Shown here one piece after another: positions 1 through 7,753 of a stretch of 16,881 nucleotides of DNA. The stretch comes from an uncultured Fidelibacterota bacterium (GTDB lineage Bacteria > Marinisomatota > Marinisomatia > Marinisomatales > UBA1611). A program made the position numbers and the translations under genes. The notes under the pieces were generated by a model. The model saw nothing but the letters and a program-made list of their open reading frames with translations. It was not told the origin of the DNA and searched no databases. The stretch covers positions 1-16,881 of the forward strand of contig CAJWHU010000017.1 of NCBI GenBank assembly GCA_913041325.1, written 5' to 3'. Position 1 is the stretch's first letter. Each line of letters opens with the position of its first letter.

Positions 1-28
1 GCGGGTTTTACCTAATTAAATTTATATT

Positions 29-57
29 TTGATGTGAAAGGAACCTTGATTTATACT
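29..57 (+). promoter_or_regulatory. Candidate sigma70-type promoter upstream of the CBS-domain gene
   Basis: TTGATG at 29-34 and TATACT at 52-57 are separated by exactly 17 bases. They match the housekeeping consensus at 4/6 and 5/6 positions. Transcription would start around 63-66, giving a leader of about 85 nt to the ATG at 149. The region is very AT-rich, so chance matches are expected; this is a prediction only. Confidence 0.35.
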
Positions 58-148
58 TCCGATAATGAATATCATACAATTATTTAGCATATATAATTAC
101 ATGTTAACATAGTTGTTTTTCATAAATCTACCTCCTATATTCAATATT

Positions 149-700
149 ATGTATACAGACTTTCAAACAATATCCCAAGATGATGAGTGGTATGAAGGAC
201 TCGAGTTTGACAATGAGGAGGAACTAGATATGGCAGATGCAGTAAAAATTCAGGACCCAATCTCTTCTCTAACATTGGGCGCTCCCTTAGTTATAGAGCG
301 TGGTACAAGTTTAAAAAATGCTTTAAACATGCTTCAAGAAGAGAGAAAAAACTGCCTTCTAGTTATAGATAATGATAAGCTAAAGGGTATCATTACGGAA
401 AGAGACATTCTTTTAAAGGTTACCGGCAAGGGATTTGATTTTGAGCTTGTAACAGTTGATGAATATATGACCCCTGATCCCGAGTTCCTGACAAATGAGG
501 ACCCGATAGCATACGCATTAAATAAAATGCATGTCGGAGGATTTCGACATGTCCCAATTGTGAATGATCATCTGTTCCCCACCGGTTTGATCAGTATTAG
601 TGATATAATATCGACTATTGCCGATTACTTCAGTATGGAGATCATAAACCTACCTCCAAACAATAGAATAGTAGACACAAACATGCAGGAAGGTGGCTAG
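149..700 (+). CDS. CBS-pair (Bateman module) domain protein
   Basis: A 183-residue cytoplasmic protein made almost entirely of two tandem CBS domains. The first (about residues 45-108) contains the stretch LKGIITERDIL and the second (about 113-172) the stretch TGLISISDII; both are typical second-half CBS signatures. CBS pairs usually bind adenine nucleotides and act as energy-sensing or regulatory modules; the ligand and partner here are unknown. The first ~28 residues are acidic (DDEWYEG, DNEEELD). The start is uncertain. ATG 149 lacks a Shine-Dalgarno, but base composition from 149 on looks coding. ATG 230 has a strong GAGGAGG eight bases upstream and would give 156 residues without the acidic tail. 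The frame is also open to a TTG at 113. It stands upstream of the rimB/rimK-like pair with a 45-nt gap, so co-transcription is possible. There is no transporter or enzyme domain fused to it. Confidence 0.8.
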   Translation: MYTDFQTISQDDEWYEGLEFDNEEELDMADAVKIQDPISSLTLGAPLVIERGTSLKNALNMLQEERKNCLLVIDNDKLKGIITERDILLKVTGKGFDFELVTVDEYMTPDPEFLTNEDPIAYALNKMHVGGFRHVPIVNDHLFPTGLISISDIISTIADYFSMEIINLPPNNRIVDTNMQEGG

Positions 701-745
701 TCACAAAACATATATACTTAATTGTTTTAGTAACCAAGGTGGCCA

Positions 746-1192
746 TTGAGTAAAAAAAAAATTCTCTCAGACCGCTTTACTCTAATTGGATGGCGTGAGT
801 GGATTTACCTCCCCAGTTACAAGAATTTTCCTATCAAAGCAAAAATAGACACTGGAGCTAGAACTTCAGCGTTACATGCAGGTTCCGTTACAGAGTATAA
901 AAAGGACGGCCAAAACTGGGTAAAATTCGAATTAGAGTACAATAATCTAAAGATCGATGTTAATACTAAACTTCTAAGATATATTAAAATTATTAATTCC
1001 TTTGGTGGTACCGAAATTAGACCTGTTGTGAATTTAAAAATTAAATTGGGAGATCATGCCTGGGATACCTCTGTTACCTTAACTAAGAGAGCAAAGTTGA
1101 CATACCCAATGCTTATTGGTAGAAACACACTCAAAAAGGAATATGTCATACATTCTAATAAATCGTATCTGACAGGAAAATATGGATGTTAA
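746..1192 (+). CDS. Putative ATP-dependent zinc protease (RimB-like, retropepsin fold)
   Basis: A 148-residue protein matching the small family annotated 'ATP-dependent zinc protease' (Pfam Zn_protease). The key motif is [13 protein letters not shown] near residue 35, a D-T-G-A signature shared with retropepsin-like aspartic proteases. [10 protein letters not shown] near the C-terminus is the second conserved strand and loop. There is no signal peptide. The start is TTG at 746, with AAGGTGG at 735-741 just upstream. A run of ten A's follows immediately (752-761) and encodes SKKKI. Its 3' end overlaps the RimK-like gene, a pairing also known from Pseudomonas, where RimA, RimB and RimK control ribosomal protein S6 glutamylation. 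By analogy it may process or oppose the ligase product; that role is inferred. The name 'zinc protease' is historical and no classical zinc motif is visible. Confidence 0.75.
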   Translation: MSKKKILSDRFTLIGWREWIYLPSYKNFPIKAKIDTGARTSALHAGSVTEYKKDGQNWVKFELEYNNLKIDVNTKLLRYIKIINSFGGTEIRPVVNLKIKLGDHAWDTSVTLTKRAKLTYPMLIGRNTLKKEYVIHSNKSYLTGKYGC

Positions 1193-2069
1193 AAACATGA
1201 ATATATTTATTCTATCACGAAATAAAAATCTATACTCTACTAGTAGACTAGTGGAGGCCGGTAACAAAAGAGGATATAATGTGAGGGTGGTTGATTACAT
1301 GCGATGCTACATGAATATTACCTCAAGCAAGCCAACTATTTTCTATGGAGGCGAATCTTTGGACAAAGTTGACGCGGTAATCCCTAGAATTGGTGCCTCT
1401 AATACTTTCTATGGAACAGCTGTTGTGAAACAATTTGAAATGATGGGTTCATTTTGTGTTAATTCCTCCTCTGCAATAACCAATTCTAGGGATAAACTAC
1501 GTTCCCTGCAAATATTAGCCGAGGCTGGAATAAACATGCCTGTCACGGGTTTTGCAAGTCACACCAAAGATATAGAGGGGGTAATTGAATCTGTGGGTAG
1601 TATTCCTCTTATTATGAAGCTGCTCCAAGGGACACAAGGACAAGGTGTCGTTCTTGCAGAAACTAGAAAAGCGGCAGAATCAGTTATGAGTGCATTCAGG
1701 CAACTAGATGCAGATATTATGGTCCAAGAATTTATTGCAGAATCCAGGGGAACAGATATCAGGGCATTTGTTGTTGGAGATTATGTGGTTGCGGCCATGC
1801 GTAGAACCGCAAATGAAGATGAATTTAGATCCAATCTACACAGAGGCGGTGTCATTGAGCCTATAAATATTACTGAAGAGGAAAGTAGAATGGCAATTAA
1901 GGCATCAAAGATCTTAGGACTGCAGATCGCGGGTGTTGACCTTATGAGATCATCGCGTGGTCCTTTAATTTTAGAGGTTAATTCCTCACCAGGTCTACAG
2001 GGGATTGAGACAAGCTCAAAACTCGACGTTGCTGGAAAGATAATTTCATATATACGTGGCAAAGTCTAA
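1182..2069 (+). CDS. rimK: RimK-type alpha-L-glutamate ligase (ATP-grasp)
   Basis: An ATP-grasp enzyme of the RimK family, which adds glutamate residues to the C-terminus of ribosomal protein S6 in E. coli. Related members modify other substrates. The N-terminus [17 protein letters not shown] aligns with the usual RimK opening. The ATP-grasp domain follows: [17 protein letters not shown], the lysine-bearing strand [14 protein letters not shown], the VQEFI hinge, DIRAFVVGD, the NLHRGG loop and the metal-binding end [13 protein letters not shown]. Length (295) is normal. ATG 1182 has AGGA four bases upstream and overlaps the preceding stop by 11 nt. ATG 1197 is an alternative that fits the family N-terminus better but lacks a nearby Shine-Dalgarno. 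The overlap implies translational coupling with the RimB-like gene. The acceptor substrate cannot be told from sequence; rpsF is not in the window. Confidence 0.87.
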   Translation: MDVKNMNIFILSRNKNLYSTSRLVEAGNKRGYNVRVVDYMRCYMNITSSKPTIFYGGESLDKVDAVIPRIGASNTFYGTAVVKQFEMMGSFCVNSSSAITNSRDKLRSLQILAEAGINMPVTGFASHTKDIEGVIESVGSIPLIMKLLQGTQGQGVVLAETRKAAESVMSAFRQLDADIMVQEFIAESRGTDIRAFVVGDYVVAAMRRTANEDEFRSNLHRGGVIEPINITEEESRMAIKASKILGLQIAGVDLMRSSRGPLILEVNSSPGLQGIETSSKLDVAGKIISYIRGKV

Positions 2070-2089
2070 AAAATGAGTTATAAACTAGC

Positions 2090-3442
2090 TTGAAATCATC
2101 CTTAAAAATCACAGCAACTCTCTTGTTTTATTTTTCTATTTGTTGGGCTAAGGCTATTGAAGAACATTATACTGAAGCCTCATTAAAGATAATAGCAGAA
2201 GCAATGTCAGATAGTACTGCCTTTAATAGATTGTCCTATTTGTGTGATACATTTGGACCAAGACTAAGTGGATCCAAAAATCTAGAAGATGCGATAGATT
2301 GGATTATCAGAGAGATGAAATATGACGGTCTTCAAAATGTTGTAGGTGAACGGGTTAGAGTCCCTGTGTGGCTTCGAGGTAAAGAATCTGTTACGTTGTT
2401 GAGACCATTTGAAAAAGAAATGGAAATTTTAGGCGTTGGGGGCTCAATAGGAACACCAAAATCTGGCATTACCTCAGATGTTATCGTTGTGAGGGACTTT
2501 AGTGAGTTAGAACAAAAAAAGAATCAGGTAAAAGGTAAAGTAGTCTTGTTTAATGTTGATTACTCAAATTACGGTGATGTATTAAAATATAGATATTCTG
2601 GTGCCAGTGAAGCTGCGAAATATGGTGCCCGCGGTAGTTTGTTGCGATCTATCACTCCTTGGTCGGTATATACCCCCAATACTGGTTTATTAGCCTATAA
2701 TAATGGCTTAAAAAAAATTCCATACGCTTCATTAACAGTGGAAGATGCAATGATGATGCAAAGACTTTATGATAGAGGGCAGAAAATAACCATTAAAATG
2801 CAAATGAGTTCAAAATTAGCCTCCGATAGGTGGTCTAGAAACATTATTGCAGAACTGCGAGGAAGTACTTATCCCGATGAAATTGTTTTGCTTGGTGGTC
2901 ACATAGACTCCTGGGATGTAGGCCAAGGAGCCCATGATGATGCTGGAGGGTGCCTCGCATCCTGGGAAGCTGTAAGGTTAATTAAAAAACTCAATTTTAA
3001 ACCTAAGCGCACAATCAGATGTGTATTATGGACTAATGAGGAGAACGGTGGACGGGGCAGTATAGCATATCGAGATATGCACTTAGATGAATTAGATAAA
3101 CATATTGTTACTATTGTTTCTGATATGGGTGTATTTGCTCCGGAGGGTTTTGCCTTTTCCGGTAGCGCAAAGGCTAAGAAAGTGATCGAAAAAATTTCTG
3201 TGCTCATGAAGCCAATAAACGCAAATAAATTAATTGAAAATGGGAGAACTTCAGACGTATTAATATTGAATGGTGAGGGTATACCATCTTTGTCTCTTTT
3301 TGTTGATAATCCAAAATATTTTTTGTACCAACATTCATCAGCAGACACATTTGATAAAGTTGACTTTCATGAATTCAACAAATGCGTATCGGCGTTGTCA
3401 ATTATGGCCTATGTTATTGCGGACCTTAATTCTCCATTATAG
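2090..3442 (+). CDS. Secreted M28-family zinc metallopeptidase (carboxypeptidase Q-like)
   Basis: A 450-residue exopeptidase of family M28 resembling plasma glutamate carboxypeptidase (carboxypeptidase Q). It would remove terminal residues from peptides outside the cytoplasm. The N-terminus (MKSSLK, then a hydrophobic stretch to about residue 20, WAKA) is a Sec signal peptide. A PA-type insert probably lies around residues 110-215. The di-zinc site is complete: H271 (GGHIDSWD), D283 (GAHDDAGG), E317/E318 (NEENGG), D345 (SDMG) and H415 (QHSSADTF). The start is TTG at 2090. An in-frame TAA at 2081 forbids anything much longer, and the TTG start gives an intact signal peptide, but no Shine-Dalgarno is visible. 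The gene follows rimK by 20 nt and is probably co-transcribed with it. Substrates are likely peptides from scavenged protein; that is inference. Confidence 0.88.
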   Translation: MKSSLKITATLLFYFSICWAKAIEEHYTEASLKIIAEAMSDSTAFNRLSYLCDTFGPRLSGSKNLEDAIDWIIREMKYDGLQNVVGERVRVPVWLRGKESVTLLRPFEKEMEILGVGGSIGTPKSGITSDVIVVRDFSELEQKKNQVKGKVVLFNVDYSNYGDVLKYRYSGASEAAKYGARGSLLRSITPWSVYTPNTGLLAYNNGLKKIPYASLTVEDAMMMQRLYDRGQKITIKMQMSSKLASDRWSRNIIAELRGSTYPDEIVLLGGHIDSWDVGQGAHDDAGGCLASWEAVRLIKKLNFKPKRTIRCVLWTNEENGGRGSIAYRDMHLDELDKHIVTIVSDMGVFAPEGFAFSGSAKAKKVIEKISVLMKPINANKLIENGRTSDVLILNGEGIPSLSLFVDNPKYFLYQHSSADTFDKVDFHEFNKCVSALSIMAYVIADLNSPL

Positions 3443-3474
3443 AGATAACGTGCTAGGGTAGATTATTCTAATAA

Positions 3475-3497
3475 TTAATGACTTAAATATTCATTAA
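3475..3497. promoter_or_regulatory. Inverted repeat, possible operator for the catabolic operon
   Basis: TTAATGA at 3475-3481 and TCATTAA at 3491-3497 form a perfect 7-bp inverted repeat with a 9-base AT-only or nearly AT-only centre. It lies immediately upstream of the predicted -35 box (3499-3504) of the aminotransferase operon, where a dimeric regulator could bind. Being so AT-rich, it may be a chance palindrome; no regulator gene is in the window. Confidence 0.25.
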
Positions 3498-3498
3498 A

Positions 3499-3527
3499 TT
3501 AAAATACACTTGCACACAATATATACT
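3499..3527 (+). promoter_or_regulatory. Candidate sigma70-type promoter of the lysine/ornithine catabolic operon
   Basis: TTAAAA (3499-3504) and TATACT (3522-3527) are 17 bases apart. The -10 box is the same hexamer as that predicted upstream of the CBS gene. The -10 ends five bases before the ATG at 3533, so transcription would begin at or very near the start codon, and no Shine-Dalgarno precedes that ATG. Both facts point to a leaderless or nearly leaderless message. Confidence 0.4.
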
Positions 3528-3532
3528 TTAAT

Positions 3533-4864
3533 ATGACCTCAGTAATTATTTCAGGATACGGTGATGACCTTACCGTTGATGGTACCCGAATTGGTGATTT
3601 AACACCGAGCCAGCATGAGATCATTGAAAAAACTAGAGGCGGTCAAAATTATTCGCCATTGGAAGATGTAGTAGTCTCAAAAGTTAAAAATTCTTCAACA
3701 TTAATTGCTCGCAAGCCAGACCCCAAAGATATCAAAAAATACATAGAGACCGAGCTAATTGATGGTCTGTGTTGTTATTCCGCTGTAAATCAGGGGCAGT
3801 TAAACCAAACAATTGTCGATGCTGTCATAAAACATCTGTCAAATGAAAAATTACCAACTGTCCCTCGCTCAATCAGGCATAAATATATGAGTGCATTCTT
3901 ATTGGCTGCAACCGGCATCACAGGGATGGATAAGGTAGTGCCTAAGGTTGCAGGTGTAGAGTCTTGGGAGCTATCATTTAAAATTAGTAGAAGATGGGGT
4001 CATTTTGTTAAGGGAATACCGCAGGATAAAGTCATTATAGTTGGAGCTAAAGGCAATTTTCATGGAAGGTCAATAGCTGCAATCTCTATGTCCGACGACA
4101 GAGAATCTCGCGAAGGGTTCGGACCATTTTTACCAGGAATAGAACTTGTTCCTTTCAACGATGTTGATGCTCTGGAAGATTTATTTATAAAAAAAGGGGA
4201 AAGAATAGCAAGTTTTATGGTAGAACCGATTCAGGGGGAAGCTGGAGTAATCGTTCCAGATGATGATTATTTACCAAAAGTATCTAAATTGTGTAAAAAG
4301 TATAACGTGCTTCTTGCTGTCGATGAGGTTCAGACTGGTTTTGGTAGAACAGGAAAAAATTTCGCACATCAACTTTACGGAGTCAAACCCGATCTTATGG
4401 GATGCGGTAAAGCTGCGGGGGGAGGTATTTTACCAGTTTCATTTGTTGCTGGCAGTAAAGATGTAATGAACTTACTTACTCCGGGTAGTGAAGGGTCAAC
4501 TTTTGGAGGATATCCTTTGGCGTCCGTGGTAGGTACCTATGCCATTAAGGTGTTGGTTGATGAAAATCTTTCTAAAAATGCAAAAAAGCAGGGAGATTAC
4601 TTAATCACTCATCTCAAATCTATAAAGGAAGAATTTCCTGATAAGATTAAAGAGGTGCGTGGGAAGGGTCTTTTGACAGCTTTTGAAATGCATGAGTCCA
4701 AGCATCTTGATGGTCATAATGTCTCAGTACAGTTATTAAACCATGGGGTGTATGCAAAAGAAACCCATCGTACGACTGTTCGCCTTGCCCCGGCACTCAC
4801 AATTAAAAGGGGTCAGATAGATCGTCTATCCGATGCGATTAGAGCTGTTATAAAGGGATTATGA
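3533..4864 (+). CDS. Ornithine aminotransferase-like class III aminotransferase
   Basis: A 443-residue PLP enzyme of aminotransferase class III that resembles ornithine-delta-aminotransferase (RocD/OAT) along its whole length. OAT moves the delta-amino group of ornithine to 2-oxoglutarate, giving glutamate semialdehyde. Counterparts of human OAT active-site residues are present: Tyr55 (Y40 in NYSPL), Tyr85 (Y82 in YSAVNQG), Arg180 (NFHGRS), Glu235 region (EPIQGEAGV), [11 protein letters not shown], the PLP lysine K293 (GCGKAAGGG) and the phosphate-contact loop EGSTFGG. Departures are the usual NTGVEAGETA region reading [10 protein letters not shown], and NQGHCHP reading NQGQLNQ, so a shifted substrate is possible. 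There is no Shine-Dalgarno; see the promoter entry. It is the first gene of a cluster with alpha-aminoadipate semialdehyde dehydrogenase and lysine 6-aminotransferase, one base from the former. Alternatives are another omega-amino acid transaminase, for example for lysine. Confidence 0.8.
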   Translation: MTSVIISGYGDDLTVDGTRIGDLTPSQHEIIEKTRGGQNYSPLEDVVVSKVKNSSTLIARKPDPKDIKKYIETELIDGLCCYSAVNQGQLNQTIVDAVIKHLSNEKLPTVPRSIRHKYMSAFLLAATGITGMDKVVPKVAGVESWELSFKISRRWGHFVKGIPQDKVIIVGAKGNFHGRSIAAISMSDDRESREGFGPFLPGIELVPFNDVDALEDLFIKKGERIASFMVEPIQGEAGVIVPDDDYLPKVSKLCKKYNVLLAVDEVQTGFGRTGKNFAHQLYGVKPDLMGCGKAAGGGILPVSFVAGSKDVMNLLTPGSEGSTFGGYPLASVVGTYAIKVLVDENLSKNAKKQGDYLITHLKSIKEEFPDKIKEVRGKGLLTAFEMHESKHLDGHNVSVQLLNHGVYAKETHRTTVRLAPALTIKRGQIDRLSDAIRAVIKGL

Positions 4865-4865
4865 A

Positions 4866-6389
4866 ATGGATTTTTTGAAAAATTTGGGAATCAATCAAGA
4901 GAATTATGGCGCCAGTTTAGGACCATCCCATTGGAGCAAGACCACTAACTCTGGAAAAACTGAATCTGTAAATCCAACTACCGGTGAAATAATAGCCTCC
5001 GTATATAATTGTAGCAAGGATGATTACGATTACATAGTTAATCAATCATACGATGCTTTCAAAATTTGGAGAACTGTTCCTGCGCCAGAAAGGGGTCAAG
5101 TTGTAAGAGAGATTGGCAATGCTCTTAGAGACAGTAAAGATAATTTGGGTAGTCTTGTTTCCTTGGAAATGGGTAAAATAAAAACAGAAGGCGATGGAGA
5201 GGTTCAAGAAATGATTGACATAGCTGATTTTGCCTGTGGACAATCTCGAATGTTATATGGTAAAACGATGCACTCTGAACGTAAAAATCACCGAATGTAT
5301 GAACAATGGCACCCTCTTGGAATTACCGGCGTTATTAGTGCTTTTAATTTCCCAGTAGCAGTTTGGAGTTGGAATGCATTTATTGCGGCTATATGTGGAA
5401 ATACTACTATATGGAAACCATCCTCATTGACTCCACTATGCGCAATAGCTGTGCAAAAAATTTGTAACGAAGTCCTTGCCCTTAGGGACGCCCCAAATAT
5501 TTTCAGTTTAGTTATTGGAAGTGGTTCAGCTATTGGAGAAAAAATGATAAATGATAGGAGCATACCTCTTATTTCATTTACAGGCTCAACAAGCATGGGC
5601 AGACATGTAAGCGAAGTAGTTGCTAAACGTTTTGGCAAAAGCATTCTAGAACTTGGTGGTAATAATTGTATAGTTGTTGATGAGACTGCAGACATGGATA
5701 TAGTTGTTCCAGCAATTGTTTTTGGGGCAGTCGGTACTGCAGGACAAAGGTGTACTAGCACTCGACGCGTAATTGTTCATCAATCCGTTTTCGAAGAGTT
5801 AAAAAAACGTTTAATCAGCGCATATAAACAGGTCAAAATTGGAGACCCCCTTGAGGATGACACATTGATGGGCCCACTTATAAATAGAGGGGCAGTTGAA
5901 GATTTTTCTAGAGCTATAAATCTAGTTGTCGATAAAGGTGGTAAGGTCCTTTATGGAGGTGCAGTTAACTCGGGTCCAGGAAACTTTGTAACTCCAGCTA
6001 TAGTTAGCGCTGAAAATAGTTGGGATATTGTTCAGGAGGAAACATTTGCACCGGTTCTTTATCTGATGAAATACAATTCACTAGATGAGGCTATTTCAAT
6101 GCATAATGATGTACCTCAGGGGTTGTCATCATCCATGTTTACTGCAAATATTAACAACGCTGAAAAATTCCTATCATGCTCTGGTTCAGATTGTGGCATA
6201 GCTAATATTAATATTGGTACTTCTGGAGCCGAAATTGGTGGAGCTTTTGGGGGCGAAAAAGAAACAGGCGGTGGCAGAGAGTCTGGTTCTGACAGCTGGA
6301 AACAGTACATGAGGAGACAAACAAATACGATAAATTGGAGCAATGAGCTTCCACTAGCACAGGGTATTAAGTTTGACTTAGATAAATAG
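4866..6389 (+). CDS. pcd: Alpha-aminoadipate semialdehyde dehydrogenase (ALDH7 family)
   Basis: A 507-residue NAD(P)-dependent aldehyde dehydrogenase of the ALDH7 (antiquitin) group. It oxidises 2-aminoadipate 6-semialdehyde, in equilibrium with piperideine-6-carboxylate, to 2-aminoadipate. Visible features are the ALDH7-type GEVQE segment near residue 115, the cofactor-site [10 protein letters not shown], the general base E262 in ELGGNN, the catalytic C296 in GQRCTSTRR and the family-specific tail [18 protein letters not shown] with LPLAQGIKF at the end. ATG 4866 has AAGGGA seven bases upstream, within the end of the previous gene, whose stop is separated by one base; translational coupling is likely. 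Lysine 6-aminotransferase follows after 11 nt and makes its presumed substrate, which strongly supports the assignment. The enzyme might also serve the ornithine branch by oxidising glutamate semialdehyde; that is speculation. Confidence 0.92.
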   Translation: MDFLKNLGINQENYGASLGPSHWSKTTNSGKTESVNPTTGEIIASVYNCSKDDYDYIVNQSYDAFKIWRTVPAPERGQVVREIGNALRDSKDNLGSLVSLEMGKIKTEGDGEVQEMIDIADFACGQSRMLYGKTMHSERKNHRMYEQWHPLGITGVISAFNFPVAVWSWNAFIAAICGNTTIWKPSSLTPLCAIAVQKICNEVLALRDAPNIFSLVIGSGSAIGEKMINDRSIPLISFTGSTSMGRHVSEVVAKRFGKSILELGGNNCIVVDETADMDIVVPAIVFGAVGTAGQRCTSTRRVIVHQSVFEELKKRLISAYKQVKIGDPLEDDTLMGPLINRGAVEDFSRAINLVVDKGGKVLYGGAVNSGPGNFVTPAIVSAENSWDIVQEETFAPVLYLMKYNSLDEAISMHNDVPQGLSSSMFTANINNAEKFLSCSGSDCGIANINIGTSGAEIGGAFGGEKETGGGRESGSDSWKQYMRRQTNTINWSNELPLAQGIKFDLDK

Positions 6390-6400
6390 GTTTTTTAGAA

Positions 6401-7753
6401 GTGGCAATAAATTTTAGAGATACAAGAACTGCAATTAAAAGGCACATGCTGGCTGATGGCATGTCTCCAATTATAGATCTTGAAAAAAGTCATGGTTCTT
6501 GGCTGTTTGATGGAGCAACCGGAAAAGAGTACCTAGACCTGTTTTCAATGTATGCCTCAATGTCTATTGGCTATAATCACCCTTATGTACTTGATAATAT
6601 CGATAGACTAACCAAGGCCGCAGTTAATAAACCCGCAAACTCGGATATCTATTCTCCAGCGATGGCGGAATTCGTCGATACCATCGGTAGGGTCGCTCAG
6701 CCATCATATCTACCATACGCGTTCTTCATTGAGGGCGGTGGTTTAGCAGTTGAAAATGCTTTAAAGGTGGCCTTTGATTGGAAGGCTAAGAAAAACATGC
6801 GGGAGGGTAAAAAATCCCCGTCCAATCTTGTAATCCATCTTAAAGACTGTTTTCATGGAAGAACGGGATATACGATGTCATTGACAGATTCTCCTGATCC
6901 AAGGAAAGTACAGCATTTTCCTAAATTTGCTTGGCCAAGAGTCATTAATCCATCTATTGAATTTCCAATTAATGAAAAAAGTATTGAAGATTTAGCTCGT
7001 CTAGAAGATAAATCTATATCTCAAATTAAGGAGGTATTAATAGAAAATCCTGATGACGTAGCTTGCATGATCTTAGAACCAATTCAAGGCGAGGGAGGAG
7101 ACAATCATTTTCGATCTGAATATTTTAAAATGGTGAAGGAGCTATCGCTTGAAAATGACTTTCTATTAATTTATGATGAAGTGCAAACGGGAGTTGGAAT
7201 TACAGGGAAAATGTGGGCGCATCAACACTTTTGTGAAGTTGATTGTAGTCTTAAATGCATATCTCACTGCAAGTCTATGGAACCTGATGTTATAAGTTTT
7301 GGGAAAAAGACACAATGCTGCGGGATATTTGCAGGAGATAGAATAAATGAAATTGACAATCATGTTTTTAAAGAATCTAGTAGGATCAATTCAACGTTTG
7401 GTGGAAACCTTATTGACATGGTCAGATTCACGATTTATTTGGAATTAATAGAAAAAGAAAATCTTGTGAAAAAAGCTGCAGAAAATGGTGCCTATTTATT
7501 ATCTAAATTATTAGAGCTGCAAAAAAATAGCCAAGGATTAGTATCTAATTCGAGAGGTAGGGGTTTATTTTGTGCATACGATCTGCCAACACCACGGCAT
7601 AGAGATCAATTGATCCAAAATATGGAGAAAGAGGGTGCGCTCATCCTTGGATGTGGGCATAGATCCATACGCTTCAGACCACACCTGAATATTTCAAAAG
7701 ATGAAATTGATATGGCTATTCTAATGATTAAGAATTCTCTAGCTCACCTTTAG
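6401..7753 (+). CDS. lat: L-lysine 6-aminotransferase
   Basis: A 450-residue class III PLP aminotransferase of the L-lysine epsilon-aminotransferase type (Mycobacterium tuberculosis Rv3290c). It converts lysine and 2-oxoglutarate to 2-aminoadipate 6-semialdehyde and glutamate. Lat-specific stretches include NKPANSDIYSPAMAEFV, FIEGGGLAVENALK, FHGRTGYTMSLT, EPIQGEGGDNHFR, DEVQTGVGITG and INSTFGGN. The PLP lysine is K302 in SFGKKTQ. The product feeds the ALDH7 gene just upstream. Unusual is an insertion of about 14 residues between WAHQHF and EPDVISFGKKTQ, holding C278, C282, C286, H289 and C290. A further C306-C307 pair lies right after the PLP lysine (TQCCG, where I recall TQVCG in the mycobacterial enzyme). 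The start is GTG 6401, with no strong Shine-Dalgarno; coupling to the previous gene is likely. The stop overlaps the start of rsmI (TAGTG). Confidence 0.92.
   Translation: MAINFRDTRTAIKRHMLADGMSPIIDLEKSHGSWLFDGATGKEYLDLFSMYASMSIGYNHPYVLDNIDRLTKAAVNKPANSDIYSPAMAEFVDTIGRVAQPSYLPYAFFIEGGGLAVENALKVAFDWKAKKNMREGKKSPSNLVIHLKDCFHGRTGYTMSLTDSPDPRKVQHFPKFAWPRVINPSIEFPINEKSIEDLARLEDKSISQIKEVLIENPDDVACMILEPIQGEGGDNHFRSEYFKMVKELSLENDFLLIYDEVQTGVGITGKMWAHQHFCEVDCSLKCISHCKSMEPDVISFGKKTQCCGIFAGDRINEIDNHVFKESSRINSTFGGNLIDMVRFTIYLELIEKENLVKKAAENGAYLLSKLLELQKNSQGLVSNSRGRGLFCAYDLPTPRHRDQLIQNMEKEGALILGCGHRSIRFRPHLNISKDEIDMAILMIKNSLAHL

Noticed and set aside
2073..2093. Mini-frame of six codons (MSYKLA) ending across the TTG start of the M28 peptidase
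   Set aside because: It has no clear Shine-Dalgarno and is short enough to be chance, although coupling to the TTG start is conceivable.
2899..3348. 149-codon open frame on the - strand
   Set aside because: Antisense to the zinc-binding part of the M28 peptidase, whose motifs are intact; no independent evidence for a gene.
3462..3475. ATTATT-CT-AATAAT hairpin after the M28 peptidase as a terminator
   Set aside because: The loop would be two bases, the stem is only A-T pairs and no T-tract follows.
5288..5761. 157-codon open frame on the - strand
   Set aside because: It lies entirely antisense within the ALDH7 gene and has no recognisable protein features.
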